Source: Pseudarthrobacter sulfonivorans (lineage in GTDB: Bacteria; Actinomycetota; Actinomycetes; Actinomycetales; Micrococcaceae). Taken from it: a stretch of DNA of 64,000 nucleotides. The position numbers and the translations under genes are program-made. The stretch's first letter is position 1; each line of letters begins with the position of its first letter. Under the pieces are notes generated by a model. That model had not been told where the DNA came from. It searched no databases and was given only the letters and a program-made list of their open reading frames with translations. Positions 55,059 to 63,253 of this stretch are shown here, one piece after another. The DNA lies in NCBI RefSeq assembly GCF_024391045.1, contig NZ_JANFCZ010000006.1:104889-168888 (forward strand), read 5' to 3'.

Positions 55059-55847
55059 CTAAGACGTCCGGGATGTCAGCCAGATCGTGAAGGCGATGAT
55101 GACGCCGAGTCCTGCGATCCAGACGAAGAGGCCTTCGGCGACCGGGCCAAGTGAGCCCAGATCCGCGCCGCCGGGGGAGCCGTTCGATTCAATCTGCTTG
55201 AGGAAGGTGATGATGTCCCGCTTGCCTTCAGGCGAAACGTTCGCATCGTTGAAGACCGGCATGTTTTGCGGGCCGGAGACCATTGCCTCATAGATGTGCT
55301 TGCCGGAAACGTCCGCGAGGGCCGGGGCAAACTTGCCACGGGTGAGTGCGCCACCAGCGGCAGCGGCGTTGTGGCACATGGCGCAGTTCACGCGGAAGAG
55401 CTCTCCACCTGCGGCAGCGTCACCCTTTTCGTCTAACAGGTGTTCTTCAGGAATCGCCGGGCCGGCACCCAGGGAAGCGACGTAACCTGAAAGCTGGTGG
55501 GTCTGGGTGTCGTTGAACTGGGCAGGCTTCTTGTAGGCCTGGGGTCCGTTCATCTGCATCGGCATGCGGCCCGTGCCGACCTGGAAGTCGACGGCGGCTG
55601 CGCCAACACCTACGAGTGAGGGGCCGGCCTGGGTGCCGCTGGCACCCATCCCGTGGCAGGTCGCGCAGTTGGCTTCGAAAAGCTTCTGACCCTCGGCGGT
55701 GTCACTTGCGCTGTAGCTGGTGGTGGAGGCCTTCGCTTCGTTGACGGTGGTGGCAACGGCGTAGAGCCCCCCGGTGACGAGTAGTCCCATCAGGAGCAGC
55801 GCGATTACTGCGAGTGGGTGACGCCGCTTTTGCGAGAGAGCCTTCAC
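55059..55847 (-). CDS. qcrC: Diheme cytochrome c subunit of the bcc complex
   Basis: 262 aa. An N-terminal signal anchor (PLAVIALLLMGLLVTGGLYAV, about 11-31), two heme c motifs CATCH (about 61-65) and CAMCH (about 158-162), and a C-terminal membrane helix (LFVWIAGLGVIIAFTIWL, about 241-258). The fused diheme QcrC passes electrons directly to CuA of the aa3 oxidase, replacing a soluble cytochrome c. GTG 55847 has AAAGGAA about 6 nt upstream. Confidence 0.97.
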   Translation of the reverse strand: MKALSQKRRHPLAVIALLLMGLLVTGGLYAVATTVNEAKASTTSYSASDTAEGQKLFEANCATCHGMGASGTQAGPSLVGVGAAAVDFQVGTGRMPMQMNGPQAYKKPAQFNDTQTHQLSGYVASLGAGPAIPEEHLLDEKGDAAAGGELFRVNCAMCHNAAAAGGALTRGKFAPALADVSGKHIYEAMVSGPQNMPVFNDANVSPEGKRDIITFLKQIESNGSPGGADLGSLGPVAEGLFVWIAGLGVIIAFTIWLTSRTS

Positions 55848-55934
55848 GTGGTGGTTCCTTTATTCGATCCTGCGCCGGCTCCGGGAGCCGCTTCTTGAAA
55901 TTCTGCCTCTTGTAGAAAAGGAATCAAAGCTTGA

Positions 55935-56573
55935 CTACTTCAGTACGTAGATGACCAGGAAGAGGCCGATCCAGACCACGTCCACAAAGTGCCAGTAGTA
56001 AGACGTGACAATTGCAGAGGTCGCCTCAAAGTGGCCAAACTTCTTCGCCGCGAACGAGCGTCCGATGATGAAGAGGAAAGCTATGAGGCCACCGATGACG
56101 TGCAGGCCGTGGAATCCGGTGGTGATGTAGAAGGCCGAGCCATAGGCGTTGGATGAGAGCGATACGTGCTCGGATACCAGCATGGCGTATTCCGTGCTCT
56201 GGCCTGCGACGAAGATTGCACCCATGATGAAGGTCAGGGTGAACCATTCGTTCATGCCCCAGCGGGCGAACTGGAAAGGTCCGCCCGTTTTGCGGGGCTG
56301 CAGCCGTTCGGCGGCGAAGACGCCCATCTGGCAAGTGAATGAACTTGCCACGAGGACGATGGTGTTAACGAGCGCAAAGGGAAAGTTGAGCTTGGCTGTC
56401 TCTTCGGCCCACATCTGTCCGCTCGTGGAGCGCAGTGTGAAGTACATGGCAAAGAGACCGGCGAAGAACATCAACTCGCTGGACAGCCAAACAACGGTTC
56501 CTACAGAAACCATGTTGGGGCGGTTCAGCGTCGGGTGCGCCGGGGTACTGGGGGCATGGGTCGCAGATGTCAC
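55935..56573 (-). CDS. ctaE: Cytochrome c oxidase subunit III
   Basis: About 212 aa, five membrane helices. Subunit III signatures: [20 protein letters not shown] (about 24-43), [12 protein letters not shown], and [20 protein letters not shown] (about 147-166), ending in [23 protein letters not shown] 56573 is chosen: a CATAAT -10 (56580-56585, minus) lies 6 nt upstream and there is no Shine-Dalgarno, so the mRNA is probably leaderless; the longer frame is promoter DNA. First gene of ctaE-qcrC-qcrA-qcrB, an order conserved in Actinobacteria. Confidence 0.95.
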   Translation of the reverse strand: MTSATHAPSTPAHPTLNRPNMVSVGTVVWLSSELMFFAGLFAMYFTLRSTSGQMWAEETAKLNFPFALVNTIVLVASSFTCQMGVFAAERLQPRKTGGPFQFARWGMNEWFTLTFIMGAIFVAGQSTEYAMLVSEHVSLSSNAYGSAFYITTGFHGLHVIGGLIAFLFIIGRSFAAKKFGHFEATSAIVTSYYWHFVDVVWIGLFLVIYVLK

Positions 56574-56590
56574 ATAGACATTATGTCTAT
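56574..56590. promoter_or_regulatory. 17-bp perfect palindrome over the ctaE -10 box
   Basis: ATAGACAT-T-ATGTCTAT, immediately adjacent to the GTG start of ctaE and covering its CATAAT -10 box. A protein bound here would block ctaE-qcrCAB transcription. Next to it, AAAAGTCC (56591-56598) and GGACTTTT (56629-56636) form a second inverted repeat. Confidence 0.6.
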
Positions 56591-56684
56591 AAAAGTCCGT
56601 ACTGCCCAACGCAAACCGCCTTTTCGGGGGACTTTTTCTACAAAGACGCGAAATCGCCCGGAAAAGTTCCCGGCGACGTTCACA

Positions 56685-56714
56685 TTGGTCAGGGCTGGGG
56701 CGGCTCGATAGCAT
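56685..56714 (+). promoter_or_regulatory. Probable leaderless promoter of trpD
   Basis: TTGGTC (56685-56690), 18-nt spacer, TAGCAT (56709-56714), then 6 nt to GTG 56721. AGGAG abuts the GTG directly, too close to serve as a ribosome site. Confidence 0.5.
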
Positions 56715-56720
56715 CAGGAG

Positions 56721-57779
56721 GTGACTTCTCAGGCAACCGCACCGGCCGACAGCAACACCTGGCCCCGGCTCATCTCAGCGCTCATCACCGGCACCGATCT
56801 CACCGCGGACAACACCGCGTGGGCCATGGACAGGATTATGTCCGGTGAGGCTTCGCCATCCCAGATAGCAGGATTCCTCGTTGCCCTCAGTGCCAAGGGC
56901 GAAACAGTCGATGAGATCTCAGGACTGGTGGAGGCAATGCTTCGCCACGCAACGCCCATCAGCATCCCCGGTGAGAAGCTGGACATCGTGGGCACCGGTG
57001 GTGACCAGCTCAACACGGTTAACATCTCCACCATGGCGGCCCTGGTGGCTGCCGGTGCGGGTGCCAAAGTGGTCAAGCATGGTAACAGGGCGGCTTCGTC
57101 GTCCTCCGGCTCTGCCGACGTGCTGGAGGCACTGGGTGTCCGGCTCGACCTTCCGGTGGAGCATGTGGCGCGGAATGCCCGGGAGGCCGGCATTACATTT
57201 TGCTTTGCCCAGGTTTTTCACCCTTCCTTCCGTCATACCGCAGTTCCGCGCCGCGAACTGGCAATTCCCACCGCCTTCAATTTCCTGGGACCGCTGACCA
57301 ACCCTGCGCAGGTTCAGGCCTCAGCTGTCGGGGTTGCCAATGCCAGGATGGCTCCGCTCGTTGCCGGAGTCCTGGCCCGGCGGGGGAGTCGCGGGCTCGT
57401 TTTCCGCGGCAACGACGGGCTGGACGAACTGACCACCACGGGGCCGTCCACAGTATGGGAGATCCGTGGGGGCGCCGTCACCGAGTTGACCTTTTCGCCT
57501 GCCGATCTCGGTATCCGTCCGGCGACCGTTGAAGAACTCCGCGGCGGAGACGCCAAAGCGAATGCCGGCGTCGTGCGTGATGTCCTGGCCGGGAAGGCCG
57601 GCGCCGCGCGGGACGCCGTGCTGGTTAACGCGGCGGCCGGCCTGGTGGCATTTGATGCCACGGCCGAAGGTCCGTTCGTGGACCGCATGCGTGCAGCGTT
57701 GGTCCGTGCTGCAGAGTCAATTGACTCGGGCGCCGCCGCTGCCGTCCTGGATAAATGGGTTGCACTCACCCGGCCTTAG
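56721..57779 (+). CDS. trpD: Anthranilate phosphoribosyltransferase
   Basis: 352 aa; joins anthranilate to PRPP in tryptophan synthesis. PRPP-binding [20 protein letters not shown] (about 91-110), [20 protein letters not shown] (about 118-137), and [20 protein letters not shown] plus [13 protein letters not shown] (about 184-196) are family signatures. No other trp gene is adjacent; a lone trpD divergent from ctaE is a common actinobacterial arrangement. Confidence 0.96.
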   Translation: MTSQATAPADSNTWPRLISALITGTDLTADNTAWAMDRIMSGEASPSQIAGFLVALSAKGETVDEISGLVEAMLRHATPISIPGEKLDIVGTGGDQLNTVNISTMAALVAAGAGAKVVKHGNRAASSSSGSADVLEALGVRLDLPVEHVARNAREAGITFCFAQVFHPSFRHTAVPRRELAIPTAFNFLGPLTNPAQVQASAVGVANARMAPLVAGVLARRGSRGLVFRGNDGLDELTTTGPSTVWEIRGGAVTELTFSPADLGIRPATVEELRGGDAKANAGVVRDVLAGKAGAARDAVLVNAAAGLVAFDATAEGPFVDRMRAALVRAAESIDSGAAAAVLDKWVALTRP

Positions 57780-57792
57780 TGTCTTCGCAAAC

Positions 57793-57836
57793 AAAGAATG
57801 GCGCGTCCCGCAGAGCTGCGGGACGCGCCATTCTTT
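57793..57836. terminator. Bidirectional terminator between trpD and the Lrp-type gene
   Basis: Perfect 21-bp inverted repeat with 2 nt between the arms, A3 at the left end and a run of six Ts at the right, between convergent genes. Confidence 0.93.
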
Positions 57837-57852
57837 TTTGTTTTGTCGGGGG

Positions 57853-58134
57853 CTACTGTTCGAAACCCAGGGCAAAGGCAGCATCGAGGTCGTGCTGGGA
57901 GTAGGCGCGGAAAGCGATGTGAGTGGTGGTGTGCACCACGGCCGGAACCTTGGAGAGTTTGTCGGCGATGACGTCAGCAAGATCCTCGTGGCGTGCCACG
58001 CGGGCGACGGCGATAAGGTCCCATTCACCGGTTACGGAGTAGACCTCGCTGATTCCCTGGATCGCGGAAATCTCCTCGGCGGTTTCCGGAATGCGCGCGG
58101 CGTCGGTCTTGATCAGAACGAATGCGGTGATCAC
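57853..58134 (-). CDS. Stand-alone Lrp/AsnC ligand-binding (RAM) domain protein
   Basis: 93 aa. ITAFVLIKTDAARIPETAEE, EVYSVTGEWDLIAVARV (about 31-47) and the alpha/beta RAM fold are clear, but there is no helix-turn-helix. Single-domain RAM proteins bind small ligands and may regulate by mixing with full-length Lrp proteins or enzymes. GTG 58134 has GGAAGGA about 8 nt upstream. Convergent with trpD, which may be coincidental. Confidence 0.85.
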   Translation of the reverse strand: MITAFVLIKTDAARIPETAEEISAIQGISEVYSVTGEWDLIAVARVARHEDLADVIADKLSKVPAVVHTTTHIAFRAYSQHDLDAAFALGFEQ

Positions 58135-58253
58135 TGGTTCAATCCTTCCGGATCTTTAGGCCGTAGCGGTGCCCCGGCAAGTCTCTGTGGTCTTGCCAGC
58201 CTATTACATTGCCGCACCGGTATGCCTGGCGGCGGCTCGTACCGTGTGCGGCG

Positions 58254-58652
58254 TCAGGACTTACGCAGCCTGCGCACAAGCACCAGGAGTGCACGGTAGC
58301 CCACCAGGAACAGCCCCAGGCTGAGGAGCGCCACGATGACGAACGCGAGTACCACTGATTGGCCCGTGAGTGCCCGCAGGATCATGCCGCCGGCAACGGC
58401 TCCCAGCCAGATTGCCACACCCGCGGGAAGTGACAGTGGACGCCGCCACGCGCGGGCCACGAGCCACGCGAGCGCGGCGCCGGCGAGGAACGGCCAGGCG
58501 GTGAGAAAGACGCCGATGATGACGTCAGGTCGTTGGTGAGCGTCCCTGCCAATCGCCGCGAAAACGAGAATGAGGATGGCGTCGGCCAGTCCTGCGGCCG
58601 CTATGGCGGGAGTGCGGCCGGGGGCGGACTGCTGCTGGGTGGAGGAAATCAT
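58254..58652 (-). CDS. DUF3054 membrane protein
   Basis: About 132 aa, four membrane helices (about 16-34, 42-64, 74-92, 100-120) with GLADAILILVFAAIGRDAHQ and VFLTAWPFLAGAALAWLVAR, the pattern of DUF3054. Function unknown. ATG 58652 is preceded by TAGTCT (58660-58665, minus) with 7 nt between and no ribosome site, so it is probably leaderless. Confidence 0.82.
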   Translation of the reverse strand: MISSTQQQSAPGRTPAIAAAGLADAILILVFAAIGRDAHQRPDVIIGVFLTAWPFLAGAALAWLVARAWRRPLSLPAGVAIWLGAVAGGMILRALTGQSVVLAFVIVALLSLGLFLVGYRALLVLVRRLRKS

Positions 58653-58698
58653 ATCTTCGAGACTAGCGCGGGTCAGCCACCGCAATCATCCGAGCGCC

Positions 58699-58914
58699 CT
58701 ACTGCACCCGGCGCACCAGCCAGGTGGGCTCCCAGCGGACGTGGTGCACGTCATCGGCGTCCCACTCAACCAGCACGTGTGTGACCGTATAGGCCACGGC
58801 ATTGCCGATCAGGGAGCGCACTCTGACAGGAGCTGGCCGCAGCAAGATCACAGGCCTGCCCGGTGCGTTGAGCAGCGCCTGTTCGCGGGACTGGGGGATG
58901 AGGGTCTGCAGCAT
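58699..58914 (-). CDS. Small hypothetical protein
   Basis: 71 aa: MLQTLIPQSREQALLNAPGR, VRVRSLIGNAVAYTVTHVLV, and a C terminus with DADDVHHVRWEPTWLVRRV. The HVRWEPTWLV ending and basic character look like a conserved small actinobacterial protein, but I recognise no family. AGGAC about 6 nt before ATG 58914 supports translation. Confidence 0.6.
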   Translation of the reverse strand: MLQTLIPQSREQALLNAPGRPVILLRPAPVRVRSLIGNAVAYTVTHVLVEWDADDVHHVRWEPTWLVRRVQ

Positions 58915-59340
58915 ATGACGTCCTAAGAGCCAGGAACTGAACAATGCCGCTGTCTCCTACTGGCGGAAAGATCGGCACTGATCTGCCCAATGAAGCGTGG
59001 GAAGCAGACCACCCAGCGTGCCGCCATGCAACGACAATAGGGTTTCGGCGCAGTCCGGGCATCCGTATCATGTACCCGATTTTTCCCGGCGGGGTACTTG
59101 TTCAGGCAGTAATTTTCACCCCCGACGGCGCCTGAACCATCGCGACGGCTCCGCAGCGGCCGCGGCAAGGGAGTTGTGCTCACGAATTCGACCAGACGGC
59201 TGTGGGGGAGTGTTGCGGCTGCCGTCAGGCTGGGTGGATGCTCAGGGAACGCGCCAGGGTTGGCCAGCGCCGGTGTGCGTGCAAGAATTCCAGCTGAGCC
59301 GCATACCCGCGGCCGGACGGTCGGACTCGGGGGATTGTTG
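58915..59340. other. Gap without a convincing gene
   Basis: 426 bp. Several frames are open but none has family resemblance. An inverted repeat GTACCC/GGGTAC spans 59072-59097. No RNA gene was recognised. This gap begins the less dense right end of the window. Confidence 0.5.
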
Positions 59341-59757
59341 ATGGGCGCGTGGGATGAATCCGTATTTGGCAACGACGAGGCAGCGGACTTCTCGTTCGAA
59401 TTCGATGACGCCGACACTGCGGCGAAAGTTGCACCAATCATCGAGAACGCATTGGACAGCGTCCTTGCAGCCACGGCAGACGTGGAGGCTCCAGAGGGTG
59501 CGATAGGACTGGCTGCCGCTGCACTGGTGGTCGCCTGGAGCGAACCCGAGATGCTTGGCGGCGATGCCACCTATGCCCCGGAGCCTTGGCCACGAACGGC
59601 AGAGCCGTTGCCCGAGCATTTGAACGCCAAAGCAGCTGCAGTGCTTGACCGCATGAAGGACGCAACAGGAAACGAACTGGCTCAGCTATGGGCGGAATCG
59701 GGACAAGCCTCAGGGTTCACAGCTGAAATTGAACGGTGGCGCTCACACCTGTCCTGA
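59341..59757 (+). CDS. DUF4259 protein
   Basis: 138 aa. MGAWDESVFGNDEAADFSFE is the DUF4259 opening, followed by alpha-helical sequence (AAAALVVAWSEPEMLGGDA; LNAKAAAVLDRMKDATGNEL; LWAESGQASGFTAEIERWRS). Acidic and soluble; function unknown, often found in variable genomic regions. ATG 59341 has GGGGGA 7-12 nt upstream; the frame is open further 5' without family similarity. Confidence 0.82.
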   Translation: MGAWDESVFGNDEAADFSFEFDDADTAAKVAPIIENALDSVLAATADVEAPEGAIGLAAAALVVAWSEPEMLGGDATYAPEPWPRTAEPLPEHLNAKAAAVLDRMKDATGNELAQLWAESGQASGFTAEIERWRSHLS

Positions 59758-59886
59758 CGCTTTAACTCCGGGCTGGTAGTGCAGCTCCACTGTGAAGCGG
59801 GAGCGGAGGATCACTTCGGGTGGATGTCTGCCAAGACCTTGCCGGGGAGAGCGGTCCTGGGGGAGACTCGGGGGACGCATGCTGAA

Positions 59887-59915
59887 TTGATGAAAATTTG
59901 GATGGCGGGATAAAT
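59887..59915 (+). promoter_or_regulatory. Possible promoter of the YegP-like gene
   Basis: TTGATG (59887-59892) and ATAAAT (59910-59915) with 17-nt spacing in the 243-bp gap 59758-60000, which otherwise shows nothing. Confidence 0.4.
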
Positions 59916-60000
59916 CACGGCAAATGTAGGCAACGATGCCTCGTGCCCTGCTGGCGGCAAAGACGCAGCCAACGGAATCCCGCAGACCGAAAGGATCGCA

Positions 60001-60339
60001 ATGGCAGGAATGTTCGTACTATTTGTCGACGCGGAATCAGCTTTCAGGTTCCGGCTAACAGCGCCCGACGGAACTGTAATGGCAGTTTCCAAGATCTTCG
60101 GCACCAAGGCCGACGCCGTGGCCGGCATAGCCGCTGTGCGCGAGTACGCTGGCATGGGGCTGATTACCGACCACTGCACGACTGTCCGGGAGATCCCGAC
60201 TCGCGTCCACGATGATCCTGAAGATCAAGCTCCCGACTTCCCATGCGAGCCCAAGTCCGACATTCACCCGCGCGCGCGGACCGTCCGCACGGCCGTCTCC
60301 GGCCCCCGCTGGGCCGGGGCAGTACATCACCTCTCCTGA
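60001..60339 (+). CDS. YegP-like (DUF1508) protein
   Basis: 112 aa. FRFRLTAPDGTVMAVSKIFG (about 15-34), then TKADAVAGIAAVREYAGMGL, matches a single DUF1508/YegP repeat (F-x-F-R-L-x-A-x-N/D-G pattern). The C-terminal 40 residues are polar and without resemblance. YegP proteins are small and of unknown function, usually with two repeats. GAAAGGA 5-6 nt before ATG 60001 is a good ribosome site. Confidence 0.75.
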   Translation: MAGMFVLFVDAESAFRFRLTAPDGTVMAVSKIFGTKADAVAGIAAVREYAGMGLITDHCTTVREIPTRVHDDPEDQAPDFPCEPKSDIHPRARTVRTAVSGPRWAGAVHHLS

Positions 60340-60929
60340 ACCGGCCCTGCACACGGCGACCATCACGGAGTACGGGCAAGCCTGCTGATCTGCGTTCGAT
60401 CCCATTCACGTGGGAGACCGATCACTCTCTGCAGCTCACCCGCCGCAAAATTCCACGTGCACTTCATGCAGTGGCTTAGCGATTACTCCACGAAGTTCGC
60501 CGGGACGCATGCGGATGCAATCCACTCGGCCACCTTCTTCCGGATCCCGGCGTGGAATCAGTCGTCAAACGGAGCCTCAAGGAAGGTGCGCGCATCTTCA
60601 CCCAGGATTGCCGGAGTATCGGGAATTCACCGAACTTGCAGCATCCAATCCGCACGTCTCTCTCGTCTGCTTCCTTTGCCATCTCTAATCGCAGGGGAGA
60701 AGCCGGGTCCGAGCTGCGTCCGTCAATGCAAAAGACCATCCACGAGAGCTCTTCCGCTGGACGGAAGCAAAGGGTGGTGGTTCATCCACCCCGCAAGCAG
60801 GATTACTACCAGTCCTCAACGTGTTCCACATCACAATGAAAGGTTGCTGGAACATACCTTCCAACGACCGGAAGTGATAGCTGAGTCAGGCTTGAGGACA
60901 ATTTCCCCCAAAGCTAAGGAGCTCATAGG
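60340..60929. other. 590-bp stretch with gene debris only
   Basis: Apart from the minus-strand remnant at 60483-60739, no frame in 60340-60929 resembles a protein. A plus frame spanning 60457-61065 overlaps the monooxygenase gene and looks like noise. Confidence 0.5.
60483..60739 (-). pseudogene. Decayed gene remnant, C-terminal part
   Basis: On the minus strand, codons from 60623 to 60483 read PDTPAILGEDARTFLEAPFDD, a TGA at 60558-60560, then FHAGIRKKVAEWIASACVP and a TAA at 60483-60485. The TGA could replace a TGG (Trp). Upstream, protein-like sequence resumes in another frame (EMAKEADERDVRIGCCKFGE, up to 60739), implying a frameshift near 60625. The parent family is not identified; this is a judgement from protein-like composition. 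Confidence 0.4.
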
Positions 60930-62813
60930 ATGCAGTACCACCACGACGGATACATCGGACGTGACCCTCGCATCAGGGATGCGGCAGGTACGGGTGTTGA
61001 TCGCACCGTTGAACTTCCAGAAACCATGGATGTACTCATCGTGGGAGCGGGCCCCGCTGGCATAGTTCAGGCAGCACAATTGACGGAATACCCCCAGGTT
61101 CACACGAGAATCATTGAACGGCGCCCTGACCGACTCGTAGCCGGCCGAGCGGATGGACTCTTTCCACGTAGCTGCGAAACCTTCCAGGCCTTCGAGTTCT
61201 ATGAGGAGATTGCCCATGAAGCTGCACATATGCGGGAAATGAGCTTCTGGGGTCCCAAGCCTGAGCATCCCACGGAGATCGCGCGGGCCGCGCGGGCAGA
61301 TGATCCGCCCTCATACGTGAGTGAATTTCCTATTCTCACTGTCAATCAAGCCAGGGTTATCGACTATTTCGCGGAGCGGGCCGCCAACGGGCCCGCAAGG
61401 ATTGACATCAACTACGGCTTCGAGTTCATTGACCTGACGGTGCACGACAGCGGCGAGTATCCCGTAGAGGTGAGGATCAAAGACGAACACGGCAACGATC
61501 GCACGGTGCACGCAAAGTATGTGGTGGGCTGCGATGGAGCGCGCAGTAAGGTCCGCGATTGCATGGACGTGGACCTTGTAACGGATCCGGCGGATCAGGC
61601 CTGGGCTGTCATCGACATGATGGCCAATACCGACTTCCCGGACTTCCGCACCAGAAGCGGCATTCAGTCCGACAAAGAGGGGTCGATCCTGCTCATCCCC
61701 CGCGAGGGTGGCTTTCTGACAAGGTTCTATGTTTCGCTGGACACTCCAACAACGGAAAACAGGGAGCGGATCCGGGCCACGACTGCCGAGGAAGCCATTG
61801 AACGTGCCAACCGCATCCTTCACCCCTACTCTGTCGATGTCCGTAAGGTTACGTGGTTCAGTATCTACGAGGTCCGCCATTCGGTCGCCCAGAGCTTCGA
61901 CGATGTGGCTGCTCAACAGAATCCGCATCTGAATCCGCGTGTTTTCATTGCGGGCGACGCCTGCCATACGCACAGCGCCAAAGCAGGCCAGGGCATGAAC
62001 GTCTCCATTCAGGACGGTTGGAACCTCGCATGGAAGCTAGGCCAGGTCCTGGAGGGACGCAGTGACGAGTCCCTGCTGAAGACTTACCATGATGAGCGGC
62101 AGGACGTAGCGCAGAAACTCATTGACTATGACAAGGAATGGTCTGCCATGATGTCTCGGCGCCCCGAGGAAATGCAGGGCCCGCACGAGATCGTTGACTT
62201 CTTCGTGAGCACCGCTAACTTCCCCGGCGGGTTCGACACGAAGTACCAGAATTCCACATTGATCGGGACCTCCGAACACCAAGATCTGGCCCAGGGCTTC
62301 CCTCTTGGCATGCGATTGAAGTCGGCCCGGGTTTCGCGGCTTGCAGACACTGCAACTGTTCAGCTTGGCCATCATTTCCGTGCGGATGGTCGCTGGCGGC
62401 TATACGCCTTTGCGGACAGGTCGGGTCAGGCCGTAGCTGATTTGGCTGCGTGGTTGGAAACCGCTGATGATTCTCCGGTTACTCGCTTCACCCCGGAGGG
62501 GTCCGATATCGACAGTGTCTTTGACGCCAAGGTGATTTATCAGCAGGGGTACCGCGACGTGGACCTGGCCACGGTTCCAGGTTTCTTCATGCCCAAGGTT
62601 GGCCGTTACAAGGTGACGGACTGGGAGAAGGTGTACGCCTCGACGCCCCTCGACGACATCTTCGAGGCACGGAAGATAGACCGCGCAGGAGCACTGGTGA
62701 TTGTGCGACCGGACATGTACGTGGCGCACGTTCTCCCTCTGACGGCGCGCGCAGAAATCACCGAGTTCTTTGCTCAGAATATGGTGCGGGTGAAGGTACA
62801 GAGCTTCTCCTGA
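60930..62813 (+). CDS. FAD-dependent aromatic monooxygenase (phenol 2-monooxygenase / 3-hydroxybenzoate 4-monooxygenase type)
   Basis: 627 aa. Class A flavin hydroxylase motifs: GxGxxG in MDVLIVGAGPAGIVQAAQL (about 33-51), the DG motif YVVGCDGARSKVRD (about 197-210) and the GD motif VFIAGDACHTHSAKAGQGMN (about 338-357). The C-terminal third (about 440-620) is the thioredoxin-like domain of phenol 2-monooxygenases. It would hydroxylate a phenolic compound using NAD(P)H and O2. AAGGAG lies 9 nt before ATG 60930. It stands alone between gene debris, has lower GC than its neighbours, and ends in its own terminator, all consistent with transfer. Substrate unknown. Confidence 0.88.
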   Translation: MQYHHDGYIGRDPRIRDAAGTGVDRTVELPETMDVLIVGAGPAGIVQAAQLTEYPQVHTRIIERRPDRLVAGRADGLFPRSCETFQAFEFYEEIAHEAAHMREMSFWGPKPEHPTEIARAARADDPPSYVSEFPILTVNQARVIDYFAERAANGPARIDINYGFEFIDLTVHDSGEYPVEVRIKDEHGNDRTVHAKYVVGCDGARSKVRDCMDVDLVTDPADQAWAVIDMMANTDFPDFRTRSGIQSDKEGSILLIPREGGFLTRFYVSLDTPTTENRERIRATTAEEAIERANRILHPYSVDVRKVTWFSIYEVRHSVAQSFDDVAAQQNPHLNPRVFIAGDACHTHSAKAGQGMNVSIQDGWNLAWKLGQVLEGRSDESLLKTYHDERQDVAQKLIDYDKEWSAMMSRRPEEMQGPHEIVDFFVSTANFPGGFDTKYQNSTLIGTSEHQDLAQGFPLGMRLKSARVSRLADTATVQLGHHFRADGRWRLYAFADRSGQAVADLAAWLETADDSPVTRFTPEGSDIDSVFDAKVIYQQGYRDVDLATVPGFFMPKVGRYKVTDWEKVYASTPLDDIFEARKIDRAGALVIVRPDMYVAHVLPLTARAEITEFFAQNMVRVKVQSFS

Positions 62814-62831
62814 CCAGTACACCGGATCGAG

Positions 62832-62875
62832 GCAGTGTATCGGGCCACCCACGTCCCGTCGGCCCGATACACTGC
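62832..62875 (+). terminator. Terminator of the monooxygenase gene
   Basis: Perfect 15-bp stem GCAGTGTATCGGGCC / GGCCCGATACACTGC with a 14-nt loop, 18 bp after the stop. Confidence 0.8.
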
Positions 62876-62903
62876 TCCCGGATGCTTCCAGTGGACGGAT
62901 GGA

Positions 62904-63230
62904 CTACCGTAGACGACCGGCCTGGAATAGCCTCATCATGTTCTCAAATCCCCCTTGACGGTCGGGGGCAGGACGGCGAGGCGGGGACGCCGCGCTGCCT
63001 GACCCGGGCGACGCCGCTGCGTGCGAGCCGTCCATGACCTGCATGACTACGGCGTCGCCGTCGCGGCCTGACCTTAGCAATTTCGGCGAGCGGTGCGGGG
63101 ACTTTTTGGCCATGAATGATTCGATCAGCGGGGTGACGTAGGAGCGGCGCAGGGAATGGACGTCCAGGCCGGGGGAGAGGCCCAAGTCCTCGCAGTACCG
63201 GTTGAATCTTCGGTTCAGCGCCTGACTAGA
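62904..63230 (-). pseudogene. Tyrosine recombinase (integrase) remnant
   Basis: The minus strand reads SSQALNRRFNRYCEDLGLSP then GLDVHSLRRSYVTPLIESF. VHSLRRSYVT is the H-x-L-R-R box of tyrosine recombinases and sits at the usual distance from the C terminus. The following G-H box and catalytic Tyr are missing; instead there is unrelated Ser/Pro/Arg-rich sequence. No start codon or N-terminal domain precedes it. It is a broken integrase, a mark of past mobile-element activity. Confidence 0.65.
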
Positions 63231-63253
63231 TAAAAAGCATTTTAAGGCAACAT

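Noticed and set aside
58923..59570. 215-codon minus-strand frame over the DUF4259 gene
   Set aside because: Ser/Ala/Pro-rich, no motif, antisense to a recognisable family.
59811..60179. 122-codon minus-strand frame over the YegP-like gene
   Set aside because: Antisense to the DUF1508 pattern; no ribosome site or family signal.
60457..61065. 202-codon plus frame before and into the monooxygenase
   Set aside because: It overlaps the monooxygenase start by 136 bp, has no motif, and runs opposite to the remnant at 60483-60739.
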